A DNA stretch of 64,000 nt, taken from assembly GCF_019966495.1 (NCBI RefSeq), contig NZ_JAIMIA010000012.1, forward strand, positions 16,307 through 80,306. Direction: 5' to 3'. The DNA comes from Tateyamaria pelophila (GTDB taxonomy: Bacteria > Pseudomonadota > Alphaproteobacteria > Rhodobacterales > Rhodobacteraceae). Numbering within the stretch: position 1 is the stretch's first letter; each line of letters opens with the position of its first letter. Under the pieces are notes generated by a model. It was not told where the DNA came from, searched no databases, and saw only the letters and a list, made by a program, of their open reading frames with translations. Both the position numbers and the translations under genes were made by a program. Shown here piece by piece: positions 17,496 to 24,713 of this stretch.

Positions 17496-18887
17496 ATGGC
17501 TGACACCCGCACAGAAACCGACAGTTTTGGTCCCCTTGAGGTCCCTTCAGGCAAATACTGGGGCGCGCAAACGCAGCGCTCCATCCTGAATTTCCCCATC
17601 GGCTGGGAGAAACAGCCCATTGCCATCGTCCGCGCGCTTGGCGTGATCAAGAAAGCCTGCGCCATGCAGAACAAGGCGCAAGGTGGCTTGGACCCGCGTT
17701 TGGCAGACGCCATCATCGAAGCAGCAGGTGAAGTGATCGACGGGAAATTCGACGACAATTTTCCTCTGGTCGTCTGGCAGACCGGATCCGGGACGCAGTC
17801 CAACATGAACGCCAACGAGGTGATTGCAAACCGGGCAATCGAACTGCTCGGCGGCGTGATCGGGTCCAAGGATCCCGTGCACCCCAACGATCACTGCAAC
17901 ATGGGCCAGTCGTCAAATGACACATTTCCGACCGCGATGCATATCTCCACGGCGATGATGGCGCGCGACGTGTTGTTGCCGGGCCTGGAAAAGCTGCACG
18001 CGGCCCTGCAGGCGAAGGTCGAGGCCTTTGACGGCATCATCAAGATCGGGCGCACACATACGCAGGACGCAACGCCCCTGACCCTCAGCCAGGAGTTTTC
18101 GGGCTACACCCATCAGGTCGCCATGGGCATTCAGCGTGTGAAAGATGCGCTGGGTCGGATATATGAGCTGGCGCAAGGTGGCACCGCCGTTGGCACGGGG
18201 TTGAACACCAAACAAGGCTGGGCCGAGGCCGTTGCCGCGCATATGGCCGATATCACCAACTTGCCCTTCGTGACCGCCCCCAACAAATTCGAAGCGCTGG
18301 CCGCACATGATGCGATGGTCGAAATGTCCGGTGCGTTGAAAACCGTGGCGGCATCGCTGTTCAAGATCGCGAATGATATTCGCCTGCTCGGCTCCGGCCC
18401 GCGCTGCGGTTTGGGCGAGTTGGTCCTGCCTGAAAACGAGCCTGGTTCGTCGATCATGCCCGGCAAGGTGAACCCGACGCAATGCGAGGCGCTGACGCAG
18501 GTGTGCATCCACGTTATGGGCAATGATGCCGCCGTGGGGTTTGCCGGCTCGCAAGGTCATTTTGAACTGAACGTCTACAAGCCCATGATGGCGTATAATG
18601 TGCTGCAGTCGATGCAATTGCTCGGGGATGCCTCCTCGGCCTTTACCGACAACCTGGTCGACGGGCTGCAAGCGGACGAGATACGAATCGAGAAACTGAT
18701 GCGCGAGTCGCTGATGCTGGTGACCGCACTGGCCCCGGAGATCGGCTATGACAATGCGACCAAGGTCGCCAAAACCGCGCATAAAAACGGCACGACCCTT
18801 CTGGAAGAAGCCATTGCATTGGGATTTGTCGATGAAGAGACGTTCAATCGCGTGGTCCGGCCCGAAAACATGATCGGACCAAAATGA
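17496..18887 (+). CDS. fumC: Class II fumarate hydratase
   Basis: 463 residues from ATG 17496 (AGGAG 8-9 nt upstream). The N-terminus ([21 protein letters not shown]) and the superfamily signature [20 protein letters not shown] are clear, as are [14 protein letters not shown] and the [14 protein letters not shown] block. It reversibly hydrates fumarate to L-malate in the TCA cycle, iron-sulfur independent. It overlaps the next gene by 4 bp (ATGA). Confidence 0.97.
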   Translation: MADTRTETDSFGPLEVPSGKYWGAQTQRSILNFPIGWEKQPIAIVRALGVIKKACAMQNKAQGGLDPRLADAIIEAAGEVIDGKFDDNFPLVVWQTGSGTQSNMNANEVIANRAIELLGGVIGSKDPVHPNDHCNMGQSSNDTFPTAMHISTAMMARDVLLPGLEKLHAALQAKVEAFDGIIKIGRTHTQDATPLTLSQEFSGYTHQVAMGIQRVKDALGRIYELAQGGTAVGTGLNTKQGWAEAVAAHMADITNLPFVTAPNKFEALAAHDAMVEMSGALKTVAASLFKIANDIRLLGSGPRCGLGELVLPENEPGSSIMPGKVNPTQCEALTQVCIHVMGNDAAVGFAGSQGHFELNVYKPMMAYNVLQSMQLLGDASSAFTDNLVDGLQADEIRIEKLMRESLMLVTALAPEIGYDNATKVAKTAHKNGTTLLEEAIALGFVDEETFNRVVRPENMIGPK

Positions 18888-19081
18888 GCACCCCCATCAA
18901 CCTGAACAAAGTGCGCAAAGCCCGCGCCCGTGCCGAGAAATCGGTGCGGGGCGATGCCAATGCACTGACCTTCGGGTTGACCAAGGCACAGCGCGAAACC
19001 GTGAAAAAGGAGAATTCACGGCTTGCGCGCCTTCTGGACGAAAAAGTCCTTGGAAAGGATGCCAATGGCAAAAAGCCATAA
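18884..19081 (+). CDS. DUF4169 small protein
   Basis: 65 residues, strongly basic and helical ([22 protein letters not shown]), matching the DUF4169 family that commonly follows fumC in Rhodobacterales. Its start overlaps the fumC stop, so the two are translationally coupled. The function is unknown. Confidence 0.85.
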   Translation: MSTPINLNKVRKARARAEKSVRGDANALTFGLTKAQRETVKKENSRLARLLDEKVLGKDANGKKP

Positions 19082-19280
19082 ACTGTGACGCGGCTGTATT
19101 GAGGGAAAGCCAAGTTATGACCCGAACGCCGGACCGTAGCCTCAAAGAGCGCAACAACGGATGCGCATTGCACGCGTTTAAAACCTATTGTGGTATGAAC
19201 GCGTGGTACTTGGCATGTCGAATATCTACAGCTGAAAAGGCCAGGTCCCTCGATCCGGTGCGCCATGTTTGGGCCAAGTC

Positions 19281-19511
19281 GTGAGCATAGGGCCGCAAAA
19301 ACACTCTCTGACGCTCAAGGGGCACCGGACCAGCGTTACGCTGGAACCCGAATTCTGGAATGCCTTCCGGGAGATTGCGGCGCAAGATGGCAAACCAATC
19401 AATGCCTTGGCGAGCGAAATTGATGCTATGCGCGGCGCGGATGTCGGGTTGGCCTCCGCGATACGGGTTTTTGTCTTGGCGCGATTTCGTGACGGCTTTA
19501 GCGATCGTTAA
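19281..19511 (+). CDS. Ribbon-helix-helix domain protein
   Basis: 76 residues from GTG 19281 (a TTG at 19269 is an alternative). The pattern TSVTLEPEFWNAFREIAAQDGKPINALASEID, then a hydrophobic second helix, matches the arylsulfotransferase-associated RHH_4 family. It is probably DNA-binding, but could be structural. It follows the fumC-DUF4169 pair by 200 bp; that gap shows nothing else. Confidence 0.8.
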   Translation: MSIGPQKHSLTLKGHRTSVTLEPEFWNAFREIAAQDGKPINALASEIDAMRGADVGLASAIRVFVLARFRDGFSDR

Positions 19512-19535
19512 CCAAGTGCGGACATCATGCAAATC

Positions 19536-19772
19536 ATGTCATTATCCACAAAACCTACCCCATTGAGTCCGCAAGGATACCTTCTGGATATCTTCAGCTC
19601 AAAAGCCGCGCGCGAGGGCGCCGTGATCCGGCGCAAATCGCGCGATATCGACCGCTATATTGGCCGAGATGTATTTGTATCAGAGTTGCACCGTCGAGGT
19701 TACCGCGCCGTCGAAAACGCTGGTCAGATCATTATTTTTTGCAATGCCGAGCCGGTGCGACCGTTGATATAA
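19536..19772 (+). CDS. Conserved small protein (roseobacter type), function unknown
   Basis: 78 residues from the ATG at 19536 (an in-frame ATG lies at 19527). SPQGYLLDIFSSKAAREGAVIRRKSRDIDRYIG followed by FVSELHRRGYRAVENAGQIIIFCN recalls a short family often mislabelled phosphoribosylanthranilate isomerase in roseobacter genomes; it is far too short for TrpF. The first hairpin of the repeat at 19773 starts directly after its stop codon. Confidence 0.7.
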   Translation: MSLSTKPTPLSPQGYLLDIFSSKAAREGAVIRRKSRDIDRYIGRDVFVSELHRRGYRAVENAGQIIIFCNAEPVRPLI

Positions 19773-19887
19773 CCGGAGACCGACACGGTCTCCGGCTGTT
19801 TTCCGACACGGAAAACGAAACGCTTCAAATGTTGCACGCCAAATGGAAACCGCGTCGGTTTCCAGCCGGTTTCTGTGTCAGAAACCG
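19773..19887. repeat. Four-hairpin repeat, copy 1
   Basis: Four perfect hairpins in a row: CCGGAGACC/GGTCTCCGG (19773-19795), GTTTTCCG/CGGAAAAC (19798-19816), TGGAAACCG/CGGTTTCCA (19844-19864) and CGGTTTCTG/CAGAAACCG (19867-19887). Loops are GACAC, ACA, CGT and TGT. The arrangement is two close pairs with a 27-nt linker containing ATGTTGCA. It lies between converging genes, 1 bp from the aldolase stop codon. Confidence 0.9.
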
Positions 19888-19888
19888 A

Positions 19889-20782
19889 TCACGCCACGGA
19901 AGCGCGAAAAATCTTGTCTATGTTGCTCCCCAAGGCCGCATTGAAGCCTGCGTCGCTCATGTCCTTTTGCAAGCCCTCTGTCAGAGCTCGGCTGAAACTC
20001 GCGATCATTTTGTGGTTCTGCGCGAGCCGAGCACTGGCATCATCCGTTGAGTATCCGCCGGACAAGGCAACGACACGCAAGATACGAGGGTGGTCTGCCA
20101 ACGCATCATAGAGACCTGGCTGATCCGGCAGTGTCAGCTTCAGCATCACCTCTTGTCCATCTTCCAGGCCTTCCGTGTGCCGCATCAGGGACTGTGCCAG
20201 CATCGCCTCAGCCTCCGCCTTGGTTTCAGAGTGGATATTCACCTCAGGTTCGATGATGGGCACCATGCCTGCGGCCAACACCTCGCGCGCCACGTCGAAC
20301 TGGTTTGCGACAATCGCCTCGATCCCGTCTGCATTGGCGCCATGCACGACCGACCGTTCTTTTGTGCCGTAGACGCCCATTTCCTTGGCCGCTGCCAGCG
20401 TATCGGCCAAACCCGGAATCGGTTTGAGCAGTTGGACGTTGTTGGCCTCATCCTCCAACCCCTTGTCAATTTTCAGAAATGGTACGACCGACCGTACGTT
20501 CCACAGATAGGCAGGCACAGATTGCCCGTCGATCATTTCTTTGAGCGTCTTTTCAAACAGGATCGCCCCAATCACCTTGTCGCTTGTAAAATCAGGGCTC
20601 AGGATGATGCGCGCACGCATGCGCTGAATTTCGGCGAACATCTCTTCTTCGCTGTCGTACTCACCCGCGTCCACGCCATACAGTGCGAGGGCTTTCGGCG
20701 TCGACCCGCCCGACTGGTCCAATGCGGCAATAAAGCCTGCGCCTGCCTCCATCTGGGCACGCATTTTCGCAAAATCACTCAT
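19889..20782 (-). CDS. Class I fructose-bisphosphate aldolase
   Basis: 297 residues from ATG 20782 (GAGG upstream). GFIAALDQSGGSTPKALALYGV at the N-terminus and a Schiff-base-type Lys region (EVMLKLTLP) with VVALSGGYSTDDASARL mark the Fda/COG3588 class I aldolase family. It cleaves fructose 1,6-bisphosphate to dihydroxyacetone phosphate and glyceraldehyde 3-phosphate without a metal. The repeat copy follows its stop codon immediately. Confidence 0.9.
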   Translation of the reverse strand: MSDFAKMRAQMEAGAGFIAALDQSGGSTPKALALYGVDAGEYDSEEEMFAEIQRMRARIILSPDFTSDKVIGAILFEKTLKEMIDGQSVPAYLWNVRSVVPFLKIDKGLEDEANNVQLLKPIPGLADTLAAAKEMGVYGTKERSVVHGANADGIEAIVANQFDVAREVLAAGMVPIIEPEVNIHSETKAEAEAMLAQSLMRHTEGLEDGQEVMLKLTLPDQPGLYDALADHPRILRVVALSGGYSTDDASARLAQNHKMIASFSRALTEGLQKDMSDAGFNAALGSNIDKIFRASVA

Positions 20783-20870
20783 AGAAATTCCTCTGGGCAC
20801 GTTGGTTGCATTGCGCCTAGACGTATCCCAATCTGCGTGTTCGTGTAATCCCGCGCATGTGTGGTTAGCG

Positions 20871-22214
20871 CTACCGTTTGCGCAATTTCAACCAGATGCC
20901 CTCTTTCGCACGTACAGTGAGGTGCGCAACGGGCACCGGATCACGCCCCGAGACAGGTTCGACCGCGACATCTCGCAACAATCGGGCAAGAATCAGCGGC
21001 CCTTCTACCATTGCAAAACCGGCCCCTGTGCAGACCCGAGCGCCTGCCGAAAACGGAATGAACGCATCGCGCTGGCAAGATTTGCCATTCTCAGTCTGCC
21101 ACCGTCCCGGGTCAAAATCATCCGGCCGCTCCCACAGCCGTTCGTGGCGATGCAAGTGCCATGGGCTAATCACAATCTGGCTGCCCTTTGGAATCCAACG
21201 ATCACGGAATTTCTCGGGGCATGACGTTTCACGCACCATCATTGGCACGGGCGGATACAGACGCAAAGTCTCGCGAAACACATCCCGGGTGATGGGCAAT
21301 TTGGCCATGACAGAGAAATCACAAACCGTCAGCGCCTGAGCTTCAGCTGCCACCTTCCCCTGCCAGGCGGGATAAAGCGCCATCAAATACAGCGCCCAAG
21401 CCAGCGCAGAGGCGCTGGTTTCATGTCCGGCAAGAAAAAAGATCGCAACCTGATCCACCATTTCCTCTGGCGAAAAGGTCTGTCCTGTGTCCGGGTCAGG
21501 CGTAGTCATGATCTTGGTCGCCAAATCATTCGGCGCAATACCCGCCGCGATCTCGCCCGCGCGACGGTCCACGAGTTGCGCAATGAGGCTCCGGATCTTC
21601 GCCGCACTTGCCCTTGTATCGTTTCGAAACAAGCGGGGCATCCACAACGGCATCGGCAGGAAGGCCGCAAGGTTCAGGATCGGCTGGCTGCGTTGATAGG
21701 CGCGAAATTCATGGAACACTTGTCCGGCCAGCGCATCTTCGATCGGTATGGAAAAGAGCGTGCGAAAGATGACATCCGCTGCCGCATGGCTCGTCTGCGC
21801 CTCGATTTCCGTTATCCCTTCAGGCAAGCGGGCCGCCGCTGCCTCCGACGCGTCCCACATGGCAGGAAACGTCTCGCGCAGCCGTCCGCCTTCGAAAGCC
21901 GGATCAATGATCCGCCGCTGTCGCCGCCAGGTTTCCCCATTGGTCAGGAACACGGAGTTTCCCAGCAAGGGGCGCAGTCCCTCGCCAATGCGATCAGATT
22001 TGGGAAAATCCTCCGGCCGATCCTTCAGGACGATTTTGATCAGGTCGGGCTGATTGATGAGGTAACTGCGAAAGAACGGCGTGCGAAACTCTGCCATCCA
22101 GGCGCGGTACAGTCGCGCGGGTTGTGCCGACAAGATATCGCGCCGAAAGAGCTTCATGTACCGCCAGAGCGACACGTGATCCGGCCGGCTTGGCGGTTTG
22201 GGAGGCTTGATCAT
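20871..22214 (-). CDS. Cytochrome P450
   Basis: 447 residues. The I-helix AGHETSAS (262-269), the ExxR motif ETLR (315-318) and the heme loop FSAGARVCTG with Cys395 are all present. No membrane anchor is seen, so it is soluble. Its redox partner is not nearby. Its start overlaps the stop of the upstream hydrolase-like gene (ATGA), so both are translated from one mRNA. Bacterial relatives with this N-terminus often hydroxylate fatty acids or carotenoid-like lipids, but the substrate cannot be told. Confidence 0.95.
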   Translation of the reverse strand: MIKPPKPPSRPDHVSLWRYMKLFRRDILSAQPARLYRAWMAEFRTPFFRSYLINQPDLIKIVLKDRPEDFPKSDRIGEGLRPLLGNSVFLTNGETWRRQRRIIDPAFEGGRLRETFPAMWDASEAAAARLPEGITEIEAQTSHAAADVIFRTLFSIPIEDALAGQVFHEFRAYQRSQPILNLAAFLPMPLWMPRLFRNDTRASAAKIRSLIAQLVDRRAGEIAAGIAPNDLATKIMTTPDPDTGQTFSPEEMVDQVAIFFLAGHETSASALAWALYLMALYPAWQGKVAAEAQALTVCDFSVMAKLPITRDVFRETLRLYPPVPMMVRETSCPEKFRDRWIPKGSQIVISPWHLHRHERLWERPDDFDPGRWQTENGKSCQRDAFIPFSAGARVCTGAGFAMVEGPLILARLLRDVAVEPVSGRDPVPVAHLTVRAKEGIWLKLRKR

Positions 22215-23434
22215 GCAGCGACAGACGTAAATTTCGACACGGTATGATCAATGCGCGATCTGGACGGGGGGCGATCTGCATAGCGTTCCGCCAGTGTCAG
22301 CGGACCGGATGTGATCTGAAAGTAATCGTAATCCTTGGGTCTGTCGAAAGCACAAAGATATTGAAAATGCAGGCGAAAAAACCGCCAGCGTAACGCAGCC
22401 CATCGTTCTGGGCTGAGCGATTGGGTAAAGGCCGCGGAAAAGACGAGCGGCCATTTCTTGTCCGCAGGGGCAACGCCCGAAACGGACACAGGATCACATA
22501 ACGCAAAGGCGCATCCATCTCCGGGTGCGGTGACATCGACCCAGGTCAGTTCCGACCGCGCTGAAAGATATTGCAAATCAGCTCTCAGCCGATATGCGTG
22601 CGGCAGAAATGACACCATCGGAACCACCTGCCCCAAGGTTAGAAAGGCCAGCGCGGGACCATCTTTACGCACCCGGCCGGCGCGGATCAGGTCTGCAAGG
22701 ATCGAGACGGCCAGATGGGCACCCGATGAATGCCCCACAACAAGCACTTCGTCCACATCCGAGGTCAAAGCCTCTGCAATGCTATCCTGAAATGTTTTCA
22801 TGCGCGCCTCAAGCAGGGCCGGGTTGGCCCCTCGCGAGGCCGCAGAATAGGCGTAGTCGTGCATGAGGTAATAGGCAAAGACCTTTCCATCCTTGGCCTT
22901 GAACCAGCGCAGCAGAGCAACGAAAGCGCCAAAGCCGACAAGTACACCGACCCACGCGCCGACAGTGCCCATAACAGATGCACCCAAGCGCCACAGTACC
23001 GCCCAGACAGCCAGCGCGCATAACAGCTGCGCCAGCAACATGGCAACCGGATAGAGGGCGGCGATCACCGGTCCCTTCCGCAGCCGCATGAGCCGCCCGA
23101 GCGCACCGCAACTGATATAGATCCAAGCCGTGCGCACCAGTTGCAGGTACGTACCCGGAATAGAGGCCGCCATGCTGTCGCGCACAATGTCGGACCAGAC
23201 CAGCACCTCGAAATCCGCATGAACTTTTGTGTCGTCGATCTCTGCCTCCACTTGCCAGCCGTAATGCGCTGACCTTTCCCCAGGGTTCAGGACAAGGTGG
23301 TAACCCGAAATCTCCGCTTGCGCCTTGCCTTCCTTTCGGTAAAGCTCGCGGTAGCGGCGTGGAGGAATGGGATCATATCCTGGGATGTAAAATACCCGGC
23401 GACGGGACACGGCGGTGGGATGCGGACGGCTCAT
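22211..23434 (-). CDS. Membrane protein with alpha/beta hydrolase (lipase-like) motif
   Basis: 407 residues. Two or three membrane helices in the middle (about 130-185) separate an N-terminal domain (VFYIPGYDPIPPRRYRELYR) from a C-terminal domain with VLVVGHSSGAHLAVSILADLI, a serine-hydrolase G-H-S-S-G elbow. It overlaps the P450 gene by 4 bp, so the pair probably acts on one lipophilic substrate (inference). I know no characterised family member. Confidence 0.8.
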   Translation of the reverse strand: MSRPHPTAVSRRRVFYIPGYDPIPPRRYRELYRKEGKAQAEISGYHLVLNPGERSAHYGWQVEAEIDDTKVHADFEVLVWSDIVRDSMAASIPGTYLQLVRTAWIYISCGALGRLMRLRKGPVIAALYPVAMLLAQLLCALAVWAVLWRLGASVMGTVGAWVGVLVGFGAFVALLRWFKAKDGKVFAYYLMHDYAYSAASRGANPALLEARMKTFQDSIAEALTSDVDEVLVVGHSSGAHLAVSILADLIRAGRVRKDGPALAFLTLGQVVPMVSFLPHAYRLRADLQYLSARSELTWVDVTAPGDGCAFALCDPVSVSGVAPADKKWPLVFSAAFTQSLSPERWAALRWRFFRLHFQYLCAFDRPKDYDYFQITSGPLTLAERYADRPPSRSRIDHTVSKFTSVAA

Positions 23435-23486
23435 GGATGCACCTCGTTTGATGCGACCCTAGCGCTTTTCTTTGACCAAAGTAAGG

Positions 23487-23602
23487 CCGAGACCGACACG
23501 GTCTCCGGCTGTTTTCCGAAGCGGAAAAAAACATCAGAGGGTCGATGTTGCAAGAAATTGGAAACCGTGTCGGTTTCCAGCCGGTCTCTGCGTCAGAGAC
23601 CG
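23487..23602. repeat. Four-hairpin repeat, copy 2
   Basis: The same order as at 19773-19887: GAGACC/GGTCTC (loop GACAC), TTTTCCG/CGGAAAA (AAG), TGGAAACCG/CGGTTTCCA (TGT) and CGGTCTCTG/CAGAGACCG (CGT), with ATGTTGCA in the linker. In hairpin 4 the T-A pair of copy 1 (19871/19883) is a C-G pair here (23586/23598), a compensatory change. It lies 7 bp beyond the ccdA stop codon. Confidence 0.9.
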
Positions 23603-23609
23603 TCCCGTC

Positions 23610-24362
23610 CTAACCCAAAGTCGCAAGAGCAGGAAAATTCTCGAGCAGCCAGAAGGAAAAACGTGTGAACAGCCCAAGCAGCATTGCGGCACCTACAAAA
23701 ACCAGCAACGCCCCCATGACCTTTTCGATAGCGCCCATGTGCGGCTTTAGACGGTTCATGACGCCAATTGCCCGGCTCATGAACATCGCGGCCAGCAGGA
23801 ACGGGATGCCTAGCCCCAATGCGTAGATCCCCAACAGGAATGTGCCGCGTGTAACCGACGCCTCGGAGGCGGCCAGGGTCAGGATCGCACCGAGCTGTGG
23901 ACCAATACAAGGCGTCCAACCGAAGGCGAAGGCAAGACCCAGAACATAAGCTCCAAAGGATGATCCGCCCTGATCCCCTGCATCCATCCGCGCTTCGCGA
24001 TCCAGAAAGCCGATGCGAAAAACGCCCAGAAAATGCAAGCCGAACACGATGATGACGGCGCCGGAAATCTGCGAAAAGAGCACCTGGTTTTGCAGGAAAA
24101 ACGCACCGAAAGCCGACGCCGCAAAGCCAAGGAAAATGAATACTGTCGAAAGGCCCAACACGAAAAACAGTGCCGTGATCGTGGCCTTGTTGCGCCCTGA
24201 TCGCCCAACGGACATCTCGCTTACGGTCATCCCCGACATATACGCCAGATAGGGCGGGACGATGGGCAAAACACAGGGGCTGAGAAAGCTGATGATCCCC
24301 GCAAACAAGGCGATGCTCATAGCCGGAATCAGGCTGGCGTCGATGATGTCAATTCCAAACAT
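23610..24362 (-). CDS. ccdA: Cytochrome c biogenesis protein CcdA
   Basis: 250 residues, six membrane helices, with the two redox cysteines in FLSPCVLPIVPPYLAYMSG (TM1) and FGWTPCIGPQLGAI (TM4). CcdA passes electrons from cytoplasmic thioredoxin across the inner membrane to periplasmic thiol proteins for heme attachment. The tusA-like gene is divergent, 93 bp away. Confidence 0.95.
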   Translation of the reverse strand: MFGIDIIDASLIPAMSIALFAGIISFLSPCVLPIVPPYLAYMSGMTVSEMSVGRSGRNKATITALFFVLGLSTVFIFLGFAASAFGAFFLQNQVLFSQISGAVIIVFGLHFLGVFRIGFLDREARMDAGDQGGSSFGAYVLGLAFAFGWTPCIGPQLGAILTLAASEASVTRGTFLLGIYALGLGIPFLLAAMFMSRAIGVMNRLKPHMGAIEKVMGALLVFVGAAMLLGLFTRFSFWLLENFPALATLG

Positions 24363-24455
24363 GATATCGGCCTATCGCATCATTGCTTGCCCGTCACCTC
24401 TGCTTCGGTCACATGTCTGTGGACAGATTGAAACATCACGCCTAACTGGTCAGAC

Positions 24456-24683
24456 ATGGATGATAGAAACACACTCGATGCCGTGGGCTTGCTGTGCCCC
24501 CTGCCCGTTCTCAAAGCACGCAAACGTCTGCAATCGCTCAAGACTGGCGAGGACCTGACCGTTCTGGCCGATGATCCCGCCGCAGTGATCGACGTGCCGC
24601 ATTTTTGCGCGGAGGCCGGGCACGTTCTGGTGTCGACTGACCTCGACGGCCCTGTTCAGACATATGTGATCCGCAAAGGATAA
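24456..24683 (+). CDS. TusA-family sulfurtransferase
   Basis: 75 residues with the CPxP signature in DAVGLLCPLPVLKARKRL, whose Cys carries persulfide sulfur, and DDPAAVIDVPHFCAEAGH. TusA-like proteins relay sulfur for tRNA thiolation, molybdenum cofactor or sulfur oxidation; which one applies here is not shown. Confidence 0.92.
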   Translation: MDDRNTLDAVGLLCPLPVLKARKRLQSLKTGEDLTVLADDPAAVIDVPHFCAEAGHVLVSTDLDGPVQTYVIRKG

Positions 24684-24710
24684 AGGGCGCGCCCCTCGGC
24701 ACGCCCTTTT
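24682..24710. terminator. Bidirectional terminator between tusA-like gene and rne
   Basis: AAAGGGCG (24682-24689) and CGCCCTTT (24702-24709) form an 8-bp stem, with a T-run on the plus strand. It overlaps the last bases of the tusA-like stop codon and lies 4 bp from the rne stop codon. Confidence 0.85.
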
Positions 24711-24713
24711 GAT

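Noticed and set aside
19773..23602. CRISPR array or composite transposon formed by the two hairpin repeats
   Set aside because: There are only two copies in direct orientation 3.6 kb apart, no spacers, no transposase and ordinary housekeeping-type genes between them.
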